The notes under the pieces: model-generated | Told to the model about the DNA's origin: nothing | Databases searched by the model: none | Seen by the model: the letters and a program-made list of their open reading frames with translations, nothing else | Made by a program: the position numbers and the translations under genes | Shown here: positions 43,001 to 50,464 of the stretch, one piece after another | Layout of the letters: the number at the start of each line of letters is the position of its first letter | How positions within the stretch are numbered: position 1 is the first letter of the stretch | Assembly (NCBI GenBank): GCA_964576715.1 | Contig: CAZNWE010000017.1 | Span: 1 to 59,315 of the forward strand | Direction of reading: 5' to 3' | Length of the DNA stretch: 59,315 nucleotides | Source of the DNA: SLRI01 sp964576715 | Lineage (GTDB): Bacteria; Pseudomonadota; Alphaproteobacteria; Geminicoccales; Geminicoccaceae

Positions 43001-43206
43001 TGTTCCCGCTGGTGACCGCCACCGGAGCGGGCGAGCTCAGCCGCCGCGGCGTGGGTACGGCCGTTTTCGCCGGCATGATCGCCGCGGCGGTGGTCGGCAT
43101 CTTCATGATCCCGACCCTCTACACGGTCTTCCAGTGGGCTCGCGAGAAGGGCAAGGGGCTGCTCGGCGGCAGGCCTAAGGCCGAGGTCGAGAAGCCGGCG
43201 GAGTAG
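40057..43206 (+). CDS. RND efflux permease, HAE1 family
   Basis: A 1049-residue inner-membrane proton antiporter, full length for AcrB/MexB-type pumps. It starts MISAVFVDRPRLAMVISIVI with the first transmembrane helix. The proton-relay pair lies in GIVVDDAIVVVE (two Asp in TM4) and the relay Lys in LIALAAKNGILIVEFAK (TM10). Large periplasmic loops hold porter and docking domains (ITAPIIAITLVLLSVFVPVAF marks TM5-6; GYSFAWTGTALQEKEA a conserved pore-domain loop). It pairs with the adaptor 4 bp upstream. The substrates, probably hydrophobic drugs, solvents or bile-like compounds, cannot be defined. Confidence 0.96.
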   Translation: MISAVFVDRPRLAMVISIVITLAGLIAMQAIPTAQFPEIVPPQVSVTTSYPGAGAEVVEATVAQVIEAQVVGVENMLYMKSTSGNDGSYTLTVSFSVGSDADINTVNVQNRVAQALPKLPEEVQRQGVTTKKKSAAFLQMVSLFSPDQSRDALYLSNYATINIIDQIKRVPGVGDAFLFGSLDYAMRVWLDSERLTSLGLTPNDVVTAIRSQNIQAAAGRIGAQPMADAELQLNIQTQGRLTDAAEFERIVVRANADGSFVRVGDVARVELGARSSDVVARFNGGPGAVIAIQQLPGSNAIATAEGVRQLLGDLEMRFPSGVAYAIPYDTTEFIEASIEEVIRTLFEAFILVIIVVFLFLGNARATLIPLIAVPVALIGTFAVMLVLGFSANTVSLLALVLAIGIVVDDAIVVVEAVEAKLEAEPDLSVADATKAAMGEITAPIIAITLVLLSVFVPVAFIPGISGQLYQQFAVAVSVSMVISAINALTLSPALCAVLLKHSHGPKRGPMRYVLATIDRCRDGYAAIVARLVRVAFISLVLLAGFVVGTGWLFTHVPTGFLPDEDQGVVFIEVQLPEGASVNRTGTAIQHVEAIVQDAPGVVDVTSVVGYSFLDGLAKPNAGFFALTLADFAERTEPEARAQALIDRFRREFATFREAVVIPFNLPPIIGLGTGSGFEFQLLDLQGGSPADLAAAANGLIVAANEDERLGAVYTTFAAATPQLFLDIDRERAQTLGINLGDVFNALQSTLGGFYVNDFNLFGRTWQVLIQGEEADRAAVEDIYRINVRNADGQMVPLRAILEPQLILGPQFILRYNNFRSITISGQPAEGRSSGEAIAAMEEVAANTLPEGYSFAWTGTALQEKEAAGQTGIILGLAVLFAFLFLVGLYESWTIPVPVLLSVTVGIFGAMLGLLIASLENNIYAQIGIVVLIALAAKNGILIVEFAKMRREEGHSITEAAVMGSRERFRAVMMTSFAFIAGLFPLVTATGAGELSRRGVGTAVFAGMIAAAVVGIFMIPTLYTVFQWAREKGKGLLGGRPKAEVEKPAE

Positions 43207-43209
43207 CGA

Positions 43210-43238
43210 TTGACAGCGGGCGCGGTGACCCGCTACAC
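43210..43238 (+). promoter_or_regulatory. promoter of rplU-rpmA
   Basis: A perfect -35 TTGACA at 43210-43215 is followed after 17 bp by CTACAC at 43233-43238. Ribosomal promoters of alphaproteobacteria often have strong -35 and weaker -10 elements. The ATG of rplU lies 78 bp downstream, leaving a leader that could carry L21 control. Confidence 0.6.
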
Positions 43239-43315
43239 AGCACCATCTCGCGTGGGGCAGCGCGAGCACCTGTCGTGCGCCGTTGTCCCGCCCTATCCCG
43301 GATCGGTTCAATTCG

Positions 43316-43630
43316 ATGTACGCAGTGATCAAGACCGGCGGCAAGCAGTACCGCGTCGCCAAGGACCAGTATCTCAAGATCGAGAAGCTCGAGGCCGAGG
43401 TCGGCAGCACGGTCGATTTCGACCAGGTTCTGCTGGTCGGTGGCGATGGCTCGGACGTCAAGGTCGGCACGCCGCTCGTCGACGGTGCCAAGGTCACGGC
43501 CGAGGTGGTGGAGCAGACCCGCGGGCCCAAGATCGTCATCTTCAAGAAGCGCCGGCGCAAGAACTTCCGGCGCAAGACCGGTCACCGCCAGTCCATCACC
43601 GTGGTCAAGATCGCCGATATCGCCGCTTGA
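43316..43630 (+). CDS. rplU: 50S ribosomal protein L21
   Basis: A 104-residue ribosomal protein of usual length. It begins MYAVIKTGGKQYRVAKDQYL and contains IVIFKKRRRKNFRRKTGHRQ, the basic 23S rRNA-binding tail motif. The ATG at 43316 is chosen over the upstream in-frame codon at 43283 because the family starts with MYAVI. There is no obvious Shine-Dalgarno. It forms an operon with rpmA. Confidence 0.98.
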   Translation: MYAVIKTGGKQYRVAKDQYLKIEKLEAEVGSTVDFDQVLLVGGDGSDVKVGTPLVDGAKVTAEVVEQTRGPKIVIFKKRRRKNFRRKTGHRQSITVVKIADIAA

Positions 43631-43669
43631 TTTTGGCGACCTGAGACGCGGGGTTTCGAGGAGCATCCC

Positions 43670-43939
43670 ATGGCACACAAGAAAGCAGGCGGCAGCTCGC
43701 GCAACGGCCGCGATACCGAAGGCAAGCGCCTCGGTGTAAAGAAGTTCGGCGGCGAGCACGTCATCCCCGGCAACATCATCATCCGCCAGCGCGGCACCAA
43801 GGTCCACCCGGGCAACGGGGTCGGCCTCGGCCGCGATTTCACCATCTTCGCGCTAATCGAAGGTCAGGTGACCTTCAAGAGGCGTGGTGATCGACAGTAC
43901 GTCCATGTCCTGCCGCCGGTGGCCCAAGCCGCCGAGTAG
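43670..43939 (+). CDS. rpmA: 50S ribosomal protein L27
   Basis: An 89-residue protein starting MAHKKAGGSSRNGRDTEGKRL, the standard N-terminus whose tail reaches the peptidyl-transferase centre. The rest (LGVKKFGGEHVIPGNIIIRQRG) is typical. There is no cleavable N-terminal extension as in Firmicutes. A strong terminator follows 44 bp after the stop, so most transcription of rplU-rpmA should end before obgE. Confidence 0.98.
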   Translation: MAHKKAGGSSRNGRDTEGKRLGVKKFGGEHVIPGNIIIRQRGTKVHPGNGVGLGRDFTIFALIEGQVTFKRRGDRQYVHVLPPVAQAAE

Positions 43940-43983
43940 GGCCTAGGCTTCGATCAGCCGCCGACCAGATCGGCGGTGCAAGA

Positions 43984-44011
43984 GGGAAAGGCCAGGGCCT
44001 TTCCCTTTTTT
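43984..44011 (+). terminator. Rho-independent terminator after rpmA
   Basis: A 10-nt arm GGGAAAGGCC, a 2-nt centre and GGCCTTTCCC are followed by six T residues (44006-44011). It is a classical intrinsic terminator, here separating the ribosomal genes from obgE; its end is 14 bp before the obgE ATG. Confidence 0.92.
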
Positions 44012-44025
44012 GTTCGGCATCCCCC

Positions 44026-45051
44026 ATGCGTTTTCTCGATTCCGCCAAGGTGTTCATCAAGTCCGGCGACGGCGGCAATGGCTGCGTCTCGTTTCGGCGC
44101 GAGAAGTTCATCGAGTATGGTGGACCGGACGGCGGCGACGGCGGCCGCGGCGGCGATGTCGTCGCTGTCGCCGACGAGAACCTCAACACGCTGATCGACT
44201 ACCGTTACCAGCAGCACTTCAAGGCCAAGCGCGGCACCGGTGGTGCCGGCCAGAACCGTACCGGGGCGAGCGGCGACGATATCGTCTTGAACCTGCCGGT
44301 GGGCACGCAGGTCCTCGCCGAGGACAAGGAGACACTGCTCGCCGATCTCACCGAGCACGGCCAGCGCGTCGTGCTCGCCAGGGGTGGCGATGGCGGCTTC
44401 GGCAATGCGAAATTCAAGACCTCGACCAACCGAGCGCCGCGCCGTGCCGATCCGGGCTGGCCCGGCGAGGAGCGCTGGATCTGGCTCGAACTCAAGCTCT
44501 TGGCCGATGCCGGGCTCACCGGACTACCCAATGCCGGCAAGTCGACCTTCCTTGCCGCCGTGAGCCGGGCGCGCCCCAAGATCGCGGACTACCCCTTCAC
44601 CACCCTCGAGCCCAAGCTCGGCACGGTTGTGATGGACGACACCAGCTTCGTCATCGCCGATATCCCGGGGCTGATCGAGGGCGCATCGGCAGGGGTCGGC
44701 CTCGGCGACCGCTTTCTCGGCCACATCGAGCGCTGTGCGACGCTGATCCACCTCGTCGACGGCACCGCCGACGCACCCGAGGCGGCCTACCGGATCGTTC
44801 GCGACGAGCTCGAGGCTTACGGCCATGGGTTGGCCGAGAAGCCCGAGATCCTCTGCCTCAACAAGTGCGATGCGCTCACGCAAGAGGTCATCGGCGAGCG
44901 GCGGCGGCTTCTCGAGAACGCCTCGGGGCGTCCCGTGCGCTGCATCTCCGGCGCCACGAAGCAGGGGATCGATGCCATCCTCGAGGAGGTGCTGAGCCAC
45001 ATCCGCGCCCGGCGCCAAGCCGAGCAGGAGGCAAGGGCCAGGAGCGCATGA
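44026..45051 (+). CDS. obgE: GTPase ObgE/CgtA
   Basis: A 341-residue GTPase required for 50S maturation and growth control. The Obg fold (residues 1-158) is glycine-rich (DGGNGCVSFRREKF, GGDGGFGNAKFKT). The G domain has G1 GLPNAGKST, G3 DIPGLIEG and G4 NKCD. The usual loop GAHEGAGLG is GASAGVGLG here, a mild change. The C-terminal OCT extension is short, as in many alphaproteobacteria. It overlaps proB by 4 bp. Confidence 0.97.
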   Translation: MRFLDSAKVFIKSGDGGNGCVSFRREKFIEYGGPDGGDGGRGGDVVAVADENLNTLIDYRYQQHFKAKRGTGGAGQNRTGASGDDIVLNLPVGTQVLAEDKETLLADLTEHGQRVVLARGGDGGFGNAKFKTSTNRAPRRADPGWPGEERWIWLELKLLADAGLTGLPNAGKSTFLAAVSRARPKIADYPFTTLEPKLGTVVMDDTSFVIADIPGLIEGASAGVGLGDRFLGHIERCATLIHLVDGTADAPEAAYRIVRDELEAYGHGLAEKPEILCLNKCDALTQEVIGERRRLLENASGRPVRCISGATKQGIDAILEEVLSHIRARRQAEQEARARSA

Positions 45052-46163
45052 CCCCCGTCGAAGCGCTCGGCCGGTCCCGCATCACCCTCAAGGTCGGCTC
45101 CGCCCTGCTCGTCGACGAGGCCGGCCGGGTGCGGCGTGGCTGGCTCGACGGCCTCGCCGCCGACATCGCCGCTCTCAAGGCCAAAGGCGGCCAGGTGATC
45201 GTCGTGACCTCGGGTGCCATAGCGCTCGGCAGGCGCGCACTGCAGCTGCCGCAGCGGGCGCTCCGGCTCGAGGAGAAGCAGGCGGCGGCGGCAGCAGGGC
45301 AGATCCTGCTCGCCGGGGCCTGGGCGCAAAGCCTCGCCGAGCACGGGCTCGCCACGGCGCAGATCCTGGTCACGCTGGGCGATACCGAGAGCCGGCGGCG
45401 CTACCTCAACGCAAGGGCCACGATGGAGACCCTGCTCAAGCTCGGTGCCGTGCCGGTGGTCAACGAGAACGACACGGTGGCCACGACCGAGATCCGCTAT
45501 GGCGACAACGACCGGCTTTCGGCCCGGGTCGCGGTGATGGCGGCGGCGGAGACGCTGGTGCTGCTCTCGGACGTGGACGGGCTCTATACGGCCGACCCGG
45601 GCGCCGACCCCACGGCCCGCCATATCCCCGAGGTCGCCCTGATCACCAGCGAGATCGAGGCCATGGCCAGCGGCAGCGGCAGTGCGGTGGGCACTGGCGG
45701 CATGACGAGCAAGCTGGTCGCGGCCAAGATCGCCACCCAGAGCGGCTGTGCCGTGGTGCTGGCGAGCGGCAAGGCCGACCGGCCGCTTCAGGCGCTGCTC
45801 AAGGGTGCCCGCAGCACCCTCTTCCGTGCCCCGAGCTCGCCGCGCAGCGCCAAGAAGCACTGGCTCGCGGCCAGCCTGAAGCCTGCCGGCCAGCTCACCG
45901 TGGATGACGGCGCGGTGCGGGCGCTGCGCCGCGGCTCGAGCCTGCTGCCGGCCGGGGTGACGGCGGTCGCCGGCAGCTTCGAGCGGGGCGATGCGGTGCT
46001 CGTCCAGACCGCGGCCGGTGCGGCCATTGCCAAGGGTCTGGTCGCCTACGACGCCGCCGACGCACAGCTCATCAAGGGGCGGCAGACCGCGGCGATCGAG
46101 GCACTCCTGGGCTATCGCGGCCGCGACGAAATGATCCACCGCGACGATCTGGTGCTGCTGTGA
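45048..46163 (+). CDS. proB: glutamate 5-kinase
   Basis: A 371-residue enzyme catalysing the first step of proline synthesis. The amino-acid kinase domain shows ITLKVGSALLVD, VTSGAIALGRRAL and the NENDTVAT glutamate/magnesium loop; GTGGMTSKLVAAKIA follows. A C-terminal PUA domain (about 280-371; LTVDDGAVRALRRGSSLLPAG) is present, as in E. coli ProB. The ATG overlaps the obgE stop. ProA lies two genes downstream, with a DUF3445 gene in between. Feedback inhibition by proline is a family property. Confidence 0.97.
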   Translation: MTPVEALGRSRITLKVGSALLVDEAGRVRRGWLDGLAADIAALKAKGGQVIVVTSGAIALGRRALQLPQRALRLEEKQAAAAAGQILLAGAWAQSLAEHGLATAQILVTLGDTESRRRYLNARATMETLLKLGAVPVVNENDTVATTEIRYGDNDRLSARVAVMAAAETLVLLSDVDGLYTADPGADPTARHIPEVALITSEIEAMASGSGSAVGTGGMTSKLVAAKIATQSGCAVVLASGKADRPLQALLKGARSTLFRAPSSPRSAKKHWLAASLKPAGQLTVDDGAVRALRRGSSLLPAGVTAVAGSFERGDAVLVQTAAGAAIAKGLVAYDAADAQLIKGRQTAAIEALLGYRGRDEMIHRDDLVLL

Positions 46164-47008
46164 ACAACGCCCTCGATCCGGCCCTGGCGCCGTTGCTGCA
46201 GGGCATCCTGGACAAACCCTGGCGCTTCGCCATGGGGCTGCACGCCCTCGATCCGGCGGAATGGCTGGTCGTGACGGACGACTACGCGGCCGAGATCGCC
46301 GAAAAGCGGCGGCTTCTCGCCGCCGGCGCCGACATTCACCGGCTCTTGCCCGACGGTGAGGACGCCGCGGCGGAGCTGGCGGCGACCGTCGAGCCGTATC
46401 TCGCCCGGCAGCATCCGGCAATCGCCCTCGATCCGACGATCGAGGCACCATTGGTCCGCCTCGGCCTGGCGTTGCAGGAGGACCTCTGCCTGATGTTGCG
46501 GGGGCCCGACGGCCATCATCTCGTCGGCGCCTTCGTCGCTTTCCCGGCGCGCTGGAAGCTGGCCGAGAAGATCGGCCGGCCGATCAGCGCCATCCATGCC
46601 CCCGTGCCGGGCTTGGAGTCGGCGATCGGCCGGCCGATCGGCCTCTTCTTCGCGCGTCTCGCGGTCGGCCATCCGGTCTGGCGGGCGAACTGGTCGATCG
46701 TCGACGATCCGGCTCTCCACCAGCCGAGTGCGGCCTTTCGCCGAACCGGCAATGTGGTGAGCAACAAGGACGCTGGCCAGCGCTTGTGGCTCCGGGTCGA
46801 GCGGCAGACCCTGACCCGGCTGCCGGCGACCGAGGCCGTGCTGTTCACCATTCTCACCTTCATCGCCCCCTTGGCCGCCATCGCCGCCGAGCCCGGGCTC
46901 GCCCTGAAGCTCGCGGCACGGGTGCGCGAACTGCCGCCGCCGATGCTGGCCTACAAGAACCTCGAGGCCAATCGCGAGGTGGTCGTCGCCTGTCTCGAAG
47001 GCGGCTGA
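46160..47008 (+). CDS. DUF3445 / haem-dependent oxidative N-demethylase family protein
   Basis: A 282-residue protein starting at GTG 46160, coupled to the proB stop by a 4-bp overlap. MGLHALDPAEWLVVTDDYAAEIAEKRRLL and the later QEDLCLM, HHLVGAFVAFPARWKLAEKIGR and IHAPVPG are characteristic of the DUF3445 family (related to haem-dependent N-demethylases). It contains several histidines that could ligate haem. It sits between proB and proA, which is unusual, and could act on a methylated amino compound such as a betaine or N-methyl amino acid; that is speculation. Confidence 0.75.
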   Translation: MNNALDPALAPLLQGILDKPWRFAMGLHALDPAEWLVVTDDYAAEIAEKRRLLAAGADIHRLLPDGEDAAAELAATVEPYLARQHPAIALDPTIEAPLVRLGLALQEDLCLMLRGPDGHHLVGAFVAFPARWKLAEKIGRPISAIHAPVPGLESAIGRPIGLFFARLAVGHPVWRANWSIVDDPALHQPSAAFRRTGNVVSNKDAGQRLWLRVERQTLTRLPATEAVLFTILTFIAPLAAIAAEPGLALKLAARVRELPPPMLAYKNLEANREVVVACLEGG

Positions 47009-47078
47009 GCAGGACTGGCCCTGCCCGCCTGTTTGCTGCTATCCAGCGCCCAAGGCCGCGAACCTCGAGGAAACGCCG

Positions 47079-48371
47079 ATGGCAACCGTATTGCAGGAGC
47101 ATCTGGGCACGGAGCAGCTGGCTGGGCACATGGACGCCATGGGCCGTCGCGCTCGCGCGGCTGCGGCGACACTGGCAACGACGCCGCGGCTCCTCAAGGA
47201 CGAGGCCCTGCGCGCCGCAGCGCAGGCGATGCGGGCCCGCGCCGCGACGATCATGGCAGCCAATCACCGTGATCTGGAAGCCGGGCGGGCCAACGGGCTG
47301 CAGGCTGCCTTGCTCGACCGGCTGACCCTCGACACCCAGCGCCTCGAGGGCATTGCGCTGAGCCTCGAGGCGATCGCCGAGCTCGGTGACCCGGTGGGCC
47401 AGGAGATCGCGCGCTGGCAGCGGCCGAACGGGCTCGATATCGCCCGGGTCCGCACACCCTTGGGGGTGATCGGCGTCATCTATGAGAGCCGGCCCAACGT
47501 CACGGCGGATGCCGGCGGCCTTTGCCTCAAGGCCGGCAATGCGGTGATCCTCCGGGGTGGCTCGGAGAGTGCGCATTCGGCCAGCGCCATCCACGCCTGC
47601 CTGGTCGAGGGGCTGGAGACGGCCGGGCTGCCGGTCGATGCGATCCAGCTGGTCCCCACCACCGACCGGGCTGCCGTCGGCCACATGCTGGCCATGGCCG
47701 AGCACATCGACGTCATTGTGCCGCGCGGCGGGCGCTCGCTCATCGAACGGGTCCAGGCCGAGGCGCGAATGCCCGTGTTCGCCCATCTCGACGGGCTCTG
47801 CCACGTCTATCTGCACGCGGCGGCCGAGCCCGCCATGGCGCGGGCGATCGTGCTCAATGCCAAGCTGCGGCGCACCGGGATTTGCGGGGCCATGGAGACC
47901 CTGCTCTGCGATGCGGCGGTCGCCCCTGCCTTGTTGCCGCCGATCATCGAGGACCTCGTCGCCGGCGGCTGCGAGGTCCGTGGTGACCCGGGGGTGCAGG
48001 CGCTGGACGGCCGTGTGGTGGCCGCCAATGACGCGGATTGGCGAACGGAGTATCTGGATGCCATTCTCTCGATCAGGCTCGTCGACGGGCTCGAGGCGGC
48101 CATTCAGCATATCGAGGCCTTCGGCTCGCACCACACCGACAGCATCGTGACGGATGACGAAGCCGCGGCGGCGACGTTCCTGGCGCGGGTCGACAGTGCG
48201 ATCGTCATGCACAACGCCTCGACCCAGTTCGCCGATGGCGGCGAGTTCGGCATGGGTGCTGAGATCGGCATCTCGACCGGGCGGCTGCATGCCCGGGGGC
48301 CCGTCGGGGTCGAGCAACTCACCAGCTTCAAGTACCTGGTGCGCGGCAGCGGCCAGACGCGGCCGGGTTGA
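47079..48371 (+). CDS. proA: gamma-glutamyl phosphate reductase
   Basis: A 430-residue NADPH-dependent reductase of the ALDH superfamily, second step of proline synthesis. It shows RVRTPLGVIGVIYESRPNVT, the catalytic Cys in RRTGICGAMETLL and FGMGAEIGISTGRLHARGPVG near the C-terminus, all standard for ProA. Length is typical. It begins 70 bp after the DUF3445 gene and overlaps nadD by 4 bp. Confidence 0.97.
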   Translation: MATVLQEHLGTEQLAGHMDAMGRRARAAAATLATTPRLLKDEALRAAAQAMRARAATIMAANHRDLEAGRANGLQAALLDRLTLDTQRLEGIALSLEAIAELGDPVGQEIARWQRPNGLDIARVRTPLGVIGVIYESRPNVTADAGGLCLKAGNAVILRGGSESAHSASAIHACLVEGLETAGLPVDAIQLVPTTDRAAVGHMLAMAEHIDVIVPRGGRSLIERVQAEARMPVFAHLDGLCHVYLHAAAEPAMARAIVLNAKLRRTGICGAMETLLCDAAVAPALLPPIIEDLVAGGCEVRGDPGVQALDGRVVAANDADWRTEYLDAILSIRLVDGLEAAIQHIEAFGSHHTDSIVTDDEAAAATFLARVDSAIVMHNASTQFADGGEFGMGAEIGISTGRLHARGPVGVEQLTSFKYLVRGSGQTRPG

Positions 48372-49078
48372 GCGGCTTGCGACTGTTTCCGGGCCCACCG
48401 CTCGGCCCCAGGCTGGGCCCGCGGCTCTACCGGCGCCTGCCGCAGCCGGCACCGATGACACGGCAGCAGCAGCGGGCGATCGGGCTCCTCGGCGGCTCGT
48501 TCAACCCGGCGCATGACGGGCATCGCTATATCAGCCTGGAAGCGATCAAGCGGCTGGCTCTGGACGAGGTCTGGTGGCTGGTCTCGCCGCAGAACCCCTT
48601 GAAGCCACGGGCCGGCATGGCGCCGTTTGCCGAGCGCTTCGCCGGCGCCGAGCGCGCCGCGCGGCATCCGCGGCTCAAGGTGAGCGACCTCGAGAAGCGG
48701 CTCGGCAGCCACTACACGGCCGCGACGCTGGCCAGGCTGACGGTGATGCCGGGCCAGCGCTTCATTTGGCTCATCGGCGCGGACAACCTCCTGCAATTGC
48801 CCAAATGGCAGCACTGGGAGCGCATCTTCGAGCTGGCGCCGATTGCCGTATTCGACCGGACGCCTTATTCTCAAAGCGCCGTGGCGAGCAAGGCCGGGCG
48901 TCGTTTCGCCCATGCCCGCGTCGCCGAGACGGCGGCCCATACGTTGAAGGACAAGGCGACGCCGGCCTGGACCTATATTCACCTGCCGCCCCACCCGGCA
49001 TCCAGCACCGCCATTCGTGCGGGCCGGCCCTGCCCGGCTGGCTGGGCACGTCGGCAACCTGTGGAGAACCGACCATAA
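48368..49078 (+). CDS. nadD: nicotinate-nucleotide adenylyltransferase
   Basis: A 236-residue enzyme converting nicotinate mononucleotide to deamido-NAD. GLLGGSFNPAHDGH is the nucleotidyltransferase GxFxPxHxGH motif and HPASSTAIR the C-terminal SxTxxR motif. The start is uncertain: TTG 48368 overlaps the proA stop and gives a 29-residue Arg/Pro-rich N-terminal extension; ATG 48455 begins just before the domain. Alphaproteobacterial NadD proteins often have such extensions, so the longer form is kept. Confidence 0.93.
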   Translation: MSGLRLFPGPPLGPRLGPRLYRRLPQPAPMTRQQQRAIGLLGGSFNPAHDGHRYISLEAIKRLALDEVWWLVSPQNPLKPRAGMAPFAERFAGAERAARHPRLKVSDLEKRLGSHYTAATLARLTVMPGQRFIWLIGADNLLQLPKWQHWERIFELAPIAVFDRTPYSQSAVASKAGRRFAHARVAETAAHTLKDKATPAWTYIHLPPHPASSTAIRAGRPCPAGWARRQPVENRP

Positions 49079-49479
49079 CCGCTCTGGCCCATGAGCCGGT
49101 CCAGGAACCGGCGATCCTGCCGCTCGTCCTTCGCTCGCTCGAGGACGACAAGGCGCTCGAGCCCGTGGTCATCGACCTCGCCGGCAAGACCACCATGGCC
49201 GACCACATGGTCGTCGCCACCGGCACCTCGCAGCGCCACCTCTCGGCCATGGCCGAGAAGCTGATCGAGCGCCTCAAGGCCGCGGGCCGCACCGACATCC
49301 GCGGCGAAGGGCTCGGTGACAGCGCCTGGGTGCTGATCGACGCCGGCGAGGTGATCGTCCACCTGTTCCGCGCCGAGACCCGTTCCTTCTACGACATCGA
49401 GCGGCTCTGGCAGATGGCGCCGCCACCCGAACGCGAGCCGACGAGCGTGCCGGCGACCGGCGGCGAGGACGACAGCTGA
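49075..49479 (+). CDS. rsfS: ribosome silencing factor RsfS (candidate ATA start)
   Basis: A 134-residue protein that binds uL14 and blocks subunit joining in starvation. The core SLEDDKALEPVVIDLAGKTTMADHMVVATGTSQRH matches the DUF143/Iojap family. The frame has no ATG, GTG or TTG before this core. An ATA at 49075 lies 7 nt after GGAGA (49063-49067) and overlaps the nadD stop as ATAA, exactly where ATGA would be expected. I therefore place the start there. A base error in the assembly or use of a later CTG are alternatives. Confidence 0.9.
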   Translation: MTALAHEPVQEPAILPLVLRSLEDDKALEPVVIDLAGKTTMADHMVVATGTSQRHLSAMAEKLIERLKAAGRTDIRGEGLGDSAWVLIDAGEVIVHLFRAETRSFYDIERLWQMAPPPEREPTSVPATGGEDDS

Positions 49480-49485
49480 GCGCTG

Positions 49486-49920
49486 GTGCGGGTCACTATC
49501 CTCGCCTTCGGCCGCAACCGTGACGCCGACCTCGAGCGGCTGATCGAGAGCTACCGCCGCCGCTGCCCCTGGCCGGTCAGCCTGATCGAGCTGCTGCCGC
49601 GCAAAGGCGAGAGCGAGGCGGCGCGGCTGACCCGGGCGCTGCCCGAGGGCGACGTCGTCGTCGCCCTCGACGAAGCGGGCGAACTCGCCAGCAGTGCAGA
49701 GTTGGCCGCCCGGCTCGGTGGCTGGCAGGATGCCGGCCGCGACGTCAGCCTCATGATCGGCGGCGCCGACGGGCTGGACCCTGGCCTGCTCGCACAGGCC
49801 GACTGGCGCCTCGCCCTGGGTCGGCTCACCTGGCCGCATATGCTGGTCCGCCTGCTCCTGGTCGAGCAGCTCTACCGGGCCGGCACGATTCTCGCCGGCC
49901 ACCCGTATCACCGAGGCTGA
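49486..49920 (+). CDS. rlmH: 23S rRNA (pseudouridine(1915)-N3)-methyltransferase RlmH
   Basis: A 144-residue SPOUT methyltransferase starting at GTG 49486. VVALDEAGELASSAELAARLGG and SLMIGGADGLDP hold the SAM-binding knot, and RLALGRLTWPHMLVRLLLVEQLYRA is the conserved C-terminus with the final YHR catalytic tail. It methylates pseudouridine 1915 in helix 69. It ends the obgE-rlmH run; the short palindrome after it is listed separately. Confidence 0.96.
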   Translation: MRVTILAFGRNRDADLERLIESYRRRCPWPVSLIELLPRKGESEAARLTRALPEGDVVVALDEAGELASSAELAARLGGWQDAGRDVSLMIGGADGLDPGLLAQADWRLALGRLTWPHMLVRLLLVEQLYRAGTILAGHPYHRG

Positions 49921-49925
49921 ATACT

Positions 49926-49943
49926 CTAGGCATATTAGCCTAG
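49926..49943. terminator. short palindrome after rlmH
   Basis: CTAGGC, a 6-nt AT-rich loop and GCCTAG form a perfect 6-bp hairpin immediately after the rlmH stop. There is no T-run, so it is a weak terminator at best, or a regulatory palindrome. Confidence 0.35.
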
Positions 49944-50096
49944 ATCGGCCGGTGGCTCAAGCGACTTTCGGGTTCGTGCGGCGGACCTGAAAGCATCGCT
50001 TGGGCCCGGCTTCGCGCCATCCTCGAGCGAATCCTAGAAAATCCTCTCAACCATCTGAATAATAAACGTTCTCGATGGTTACATGCGACATGATGG

Positions 50097-50341
50097 ACGG
50101 CCGGGTTCGTTCGCAAAGCCTGGGTTCGCTCGCCCCATTTTTCAGGTTCGTTCGTCGAAATCCTGGGTTCGTTCGTCGTTTGCCGGGTTCCTTTGCGGGT
50201 TCGCTCGTCGCGAAATAGCCGAAATGCGCCGCTCGGCGCACCATAAGCATTGCTGATGGCGCGCCGAGCGGCGAAGATTATGACAAATTCGGTCGTATAG
50301 CGGCGCATTGTTGGTATACATACAGCATATAGCGGCGCATC
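50097..50341 (-). repeat. repeat element copy B: motif block, hairpin, GAACCC-unit tail
   Basis: The inverted copy of the element at 14620-14864, same 245-bp length. On the minus strand, ATGCGCCGCTATA occurs twice in the leader (50341 down to about 50274), then TTTGTCATAATCTTCGCCGCT, the 47-nt hairpin (50227-50273) and a tail of GAACGAACCC-type units (about 50209 down to 50099). The leader is nearly identical to copy A (three differences in the first 48 nt); the tail diverges more but keeps the unit motif. It lies between the convergent 3' ends of rlmH and putA. A frame from 50308 down to 49940 encodes MRRYTTEFVIIFAA and a seven-residue repeat related to copy A's frame. Confidence 0.85.
50227..50273 (-). 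other. conserved 47-nt hairpin of repeat B
   Basis: Arms of 18 nt (50227-50244 and 50256-50273) pair throughout on the element (minus) strand, with one G-U pair. Relative to copy A, three stem pairs are exchanged at both partners. That the odd pair is G-U only when the element strand is read as RNA, and A-C on the other strand, hints that the element strand is the transcribed one. Confidence 0.78.
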
Positions 50342-50464
50342 TGCACGTCGACTGTGTCACCGAGCGGCACACGGTTCGGCTGATTGTTTGTCTTGGGACA
50401 ATCTTTCATAAGCGTTCATGATACCCCACCGGCTGCCGTGGCGCGCGCATCGCCCAGCACCACG
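50342..50464. other. gap between repeat B and the putA stop
   Basis: It holds only a small hairpin (TTGTC, 4-nt loop, GACAA at 50388-50401) that might help end putA transcription. No coding potential is seen. Confidence 0.35.
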
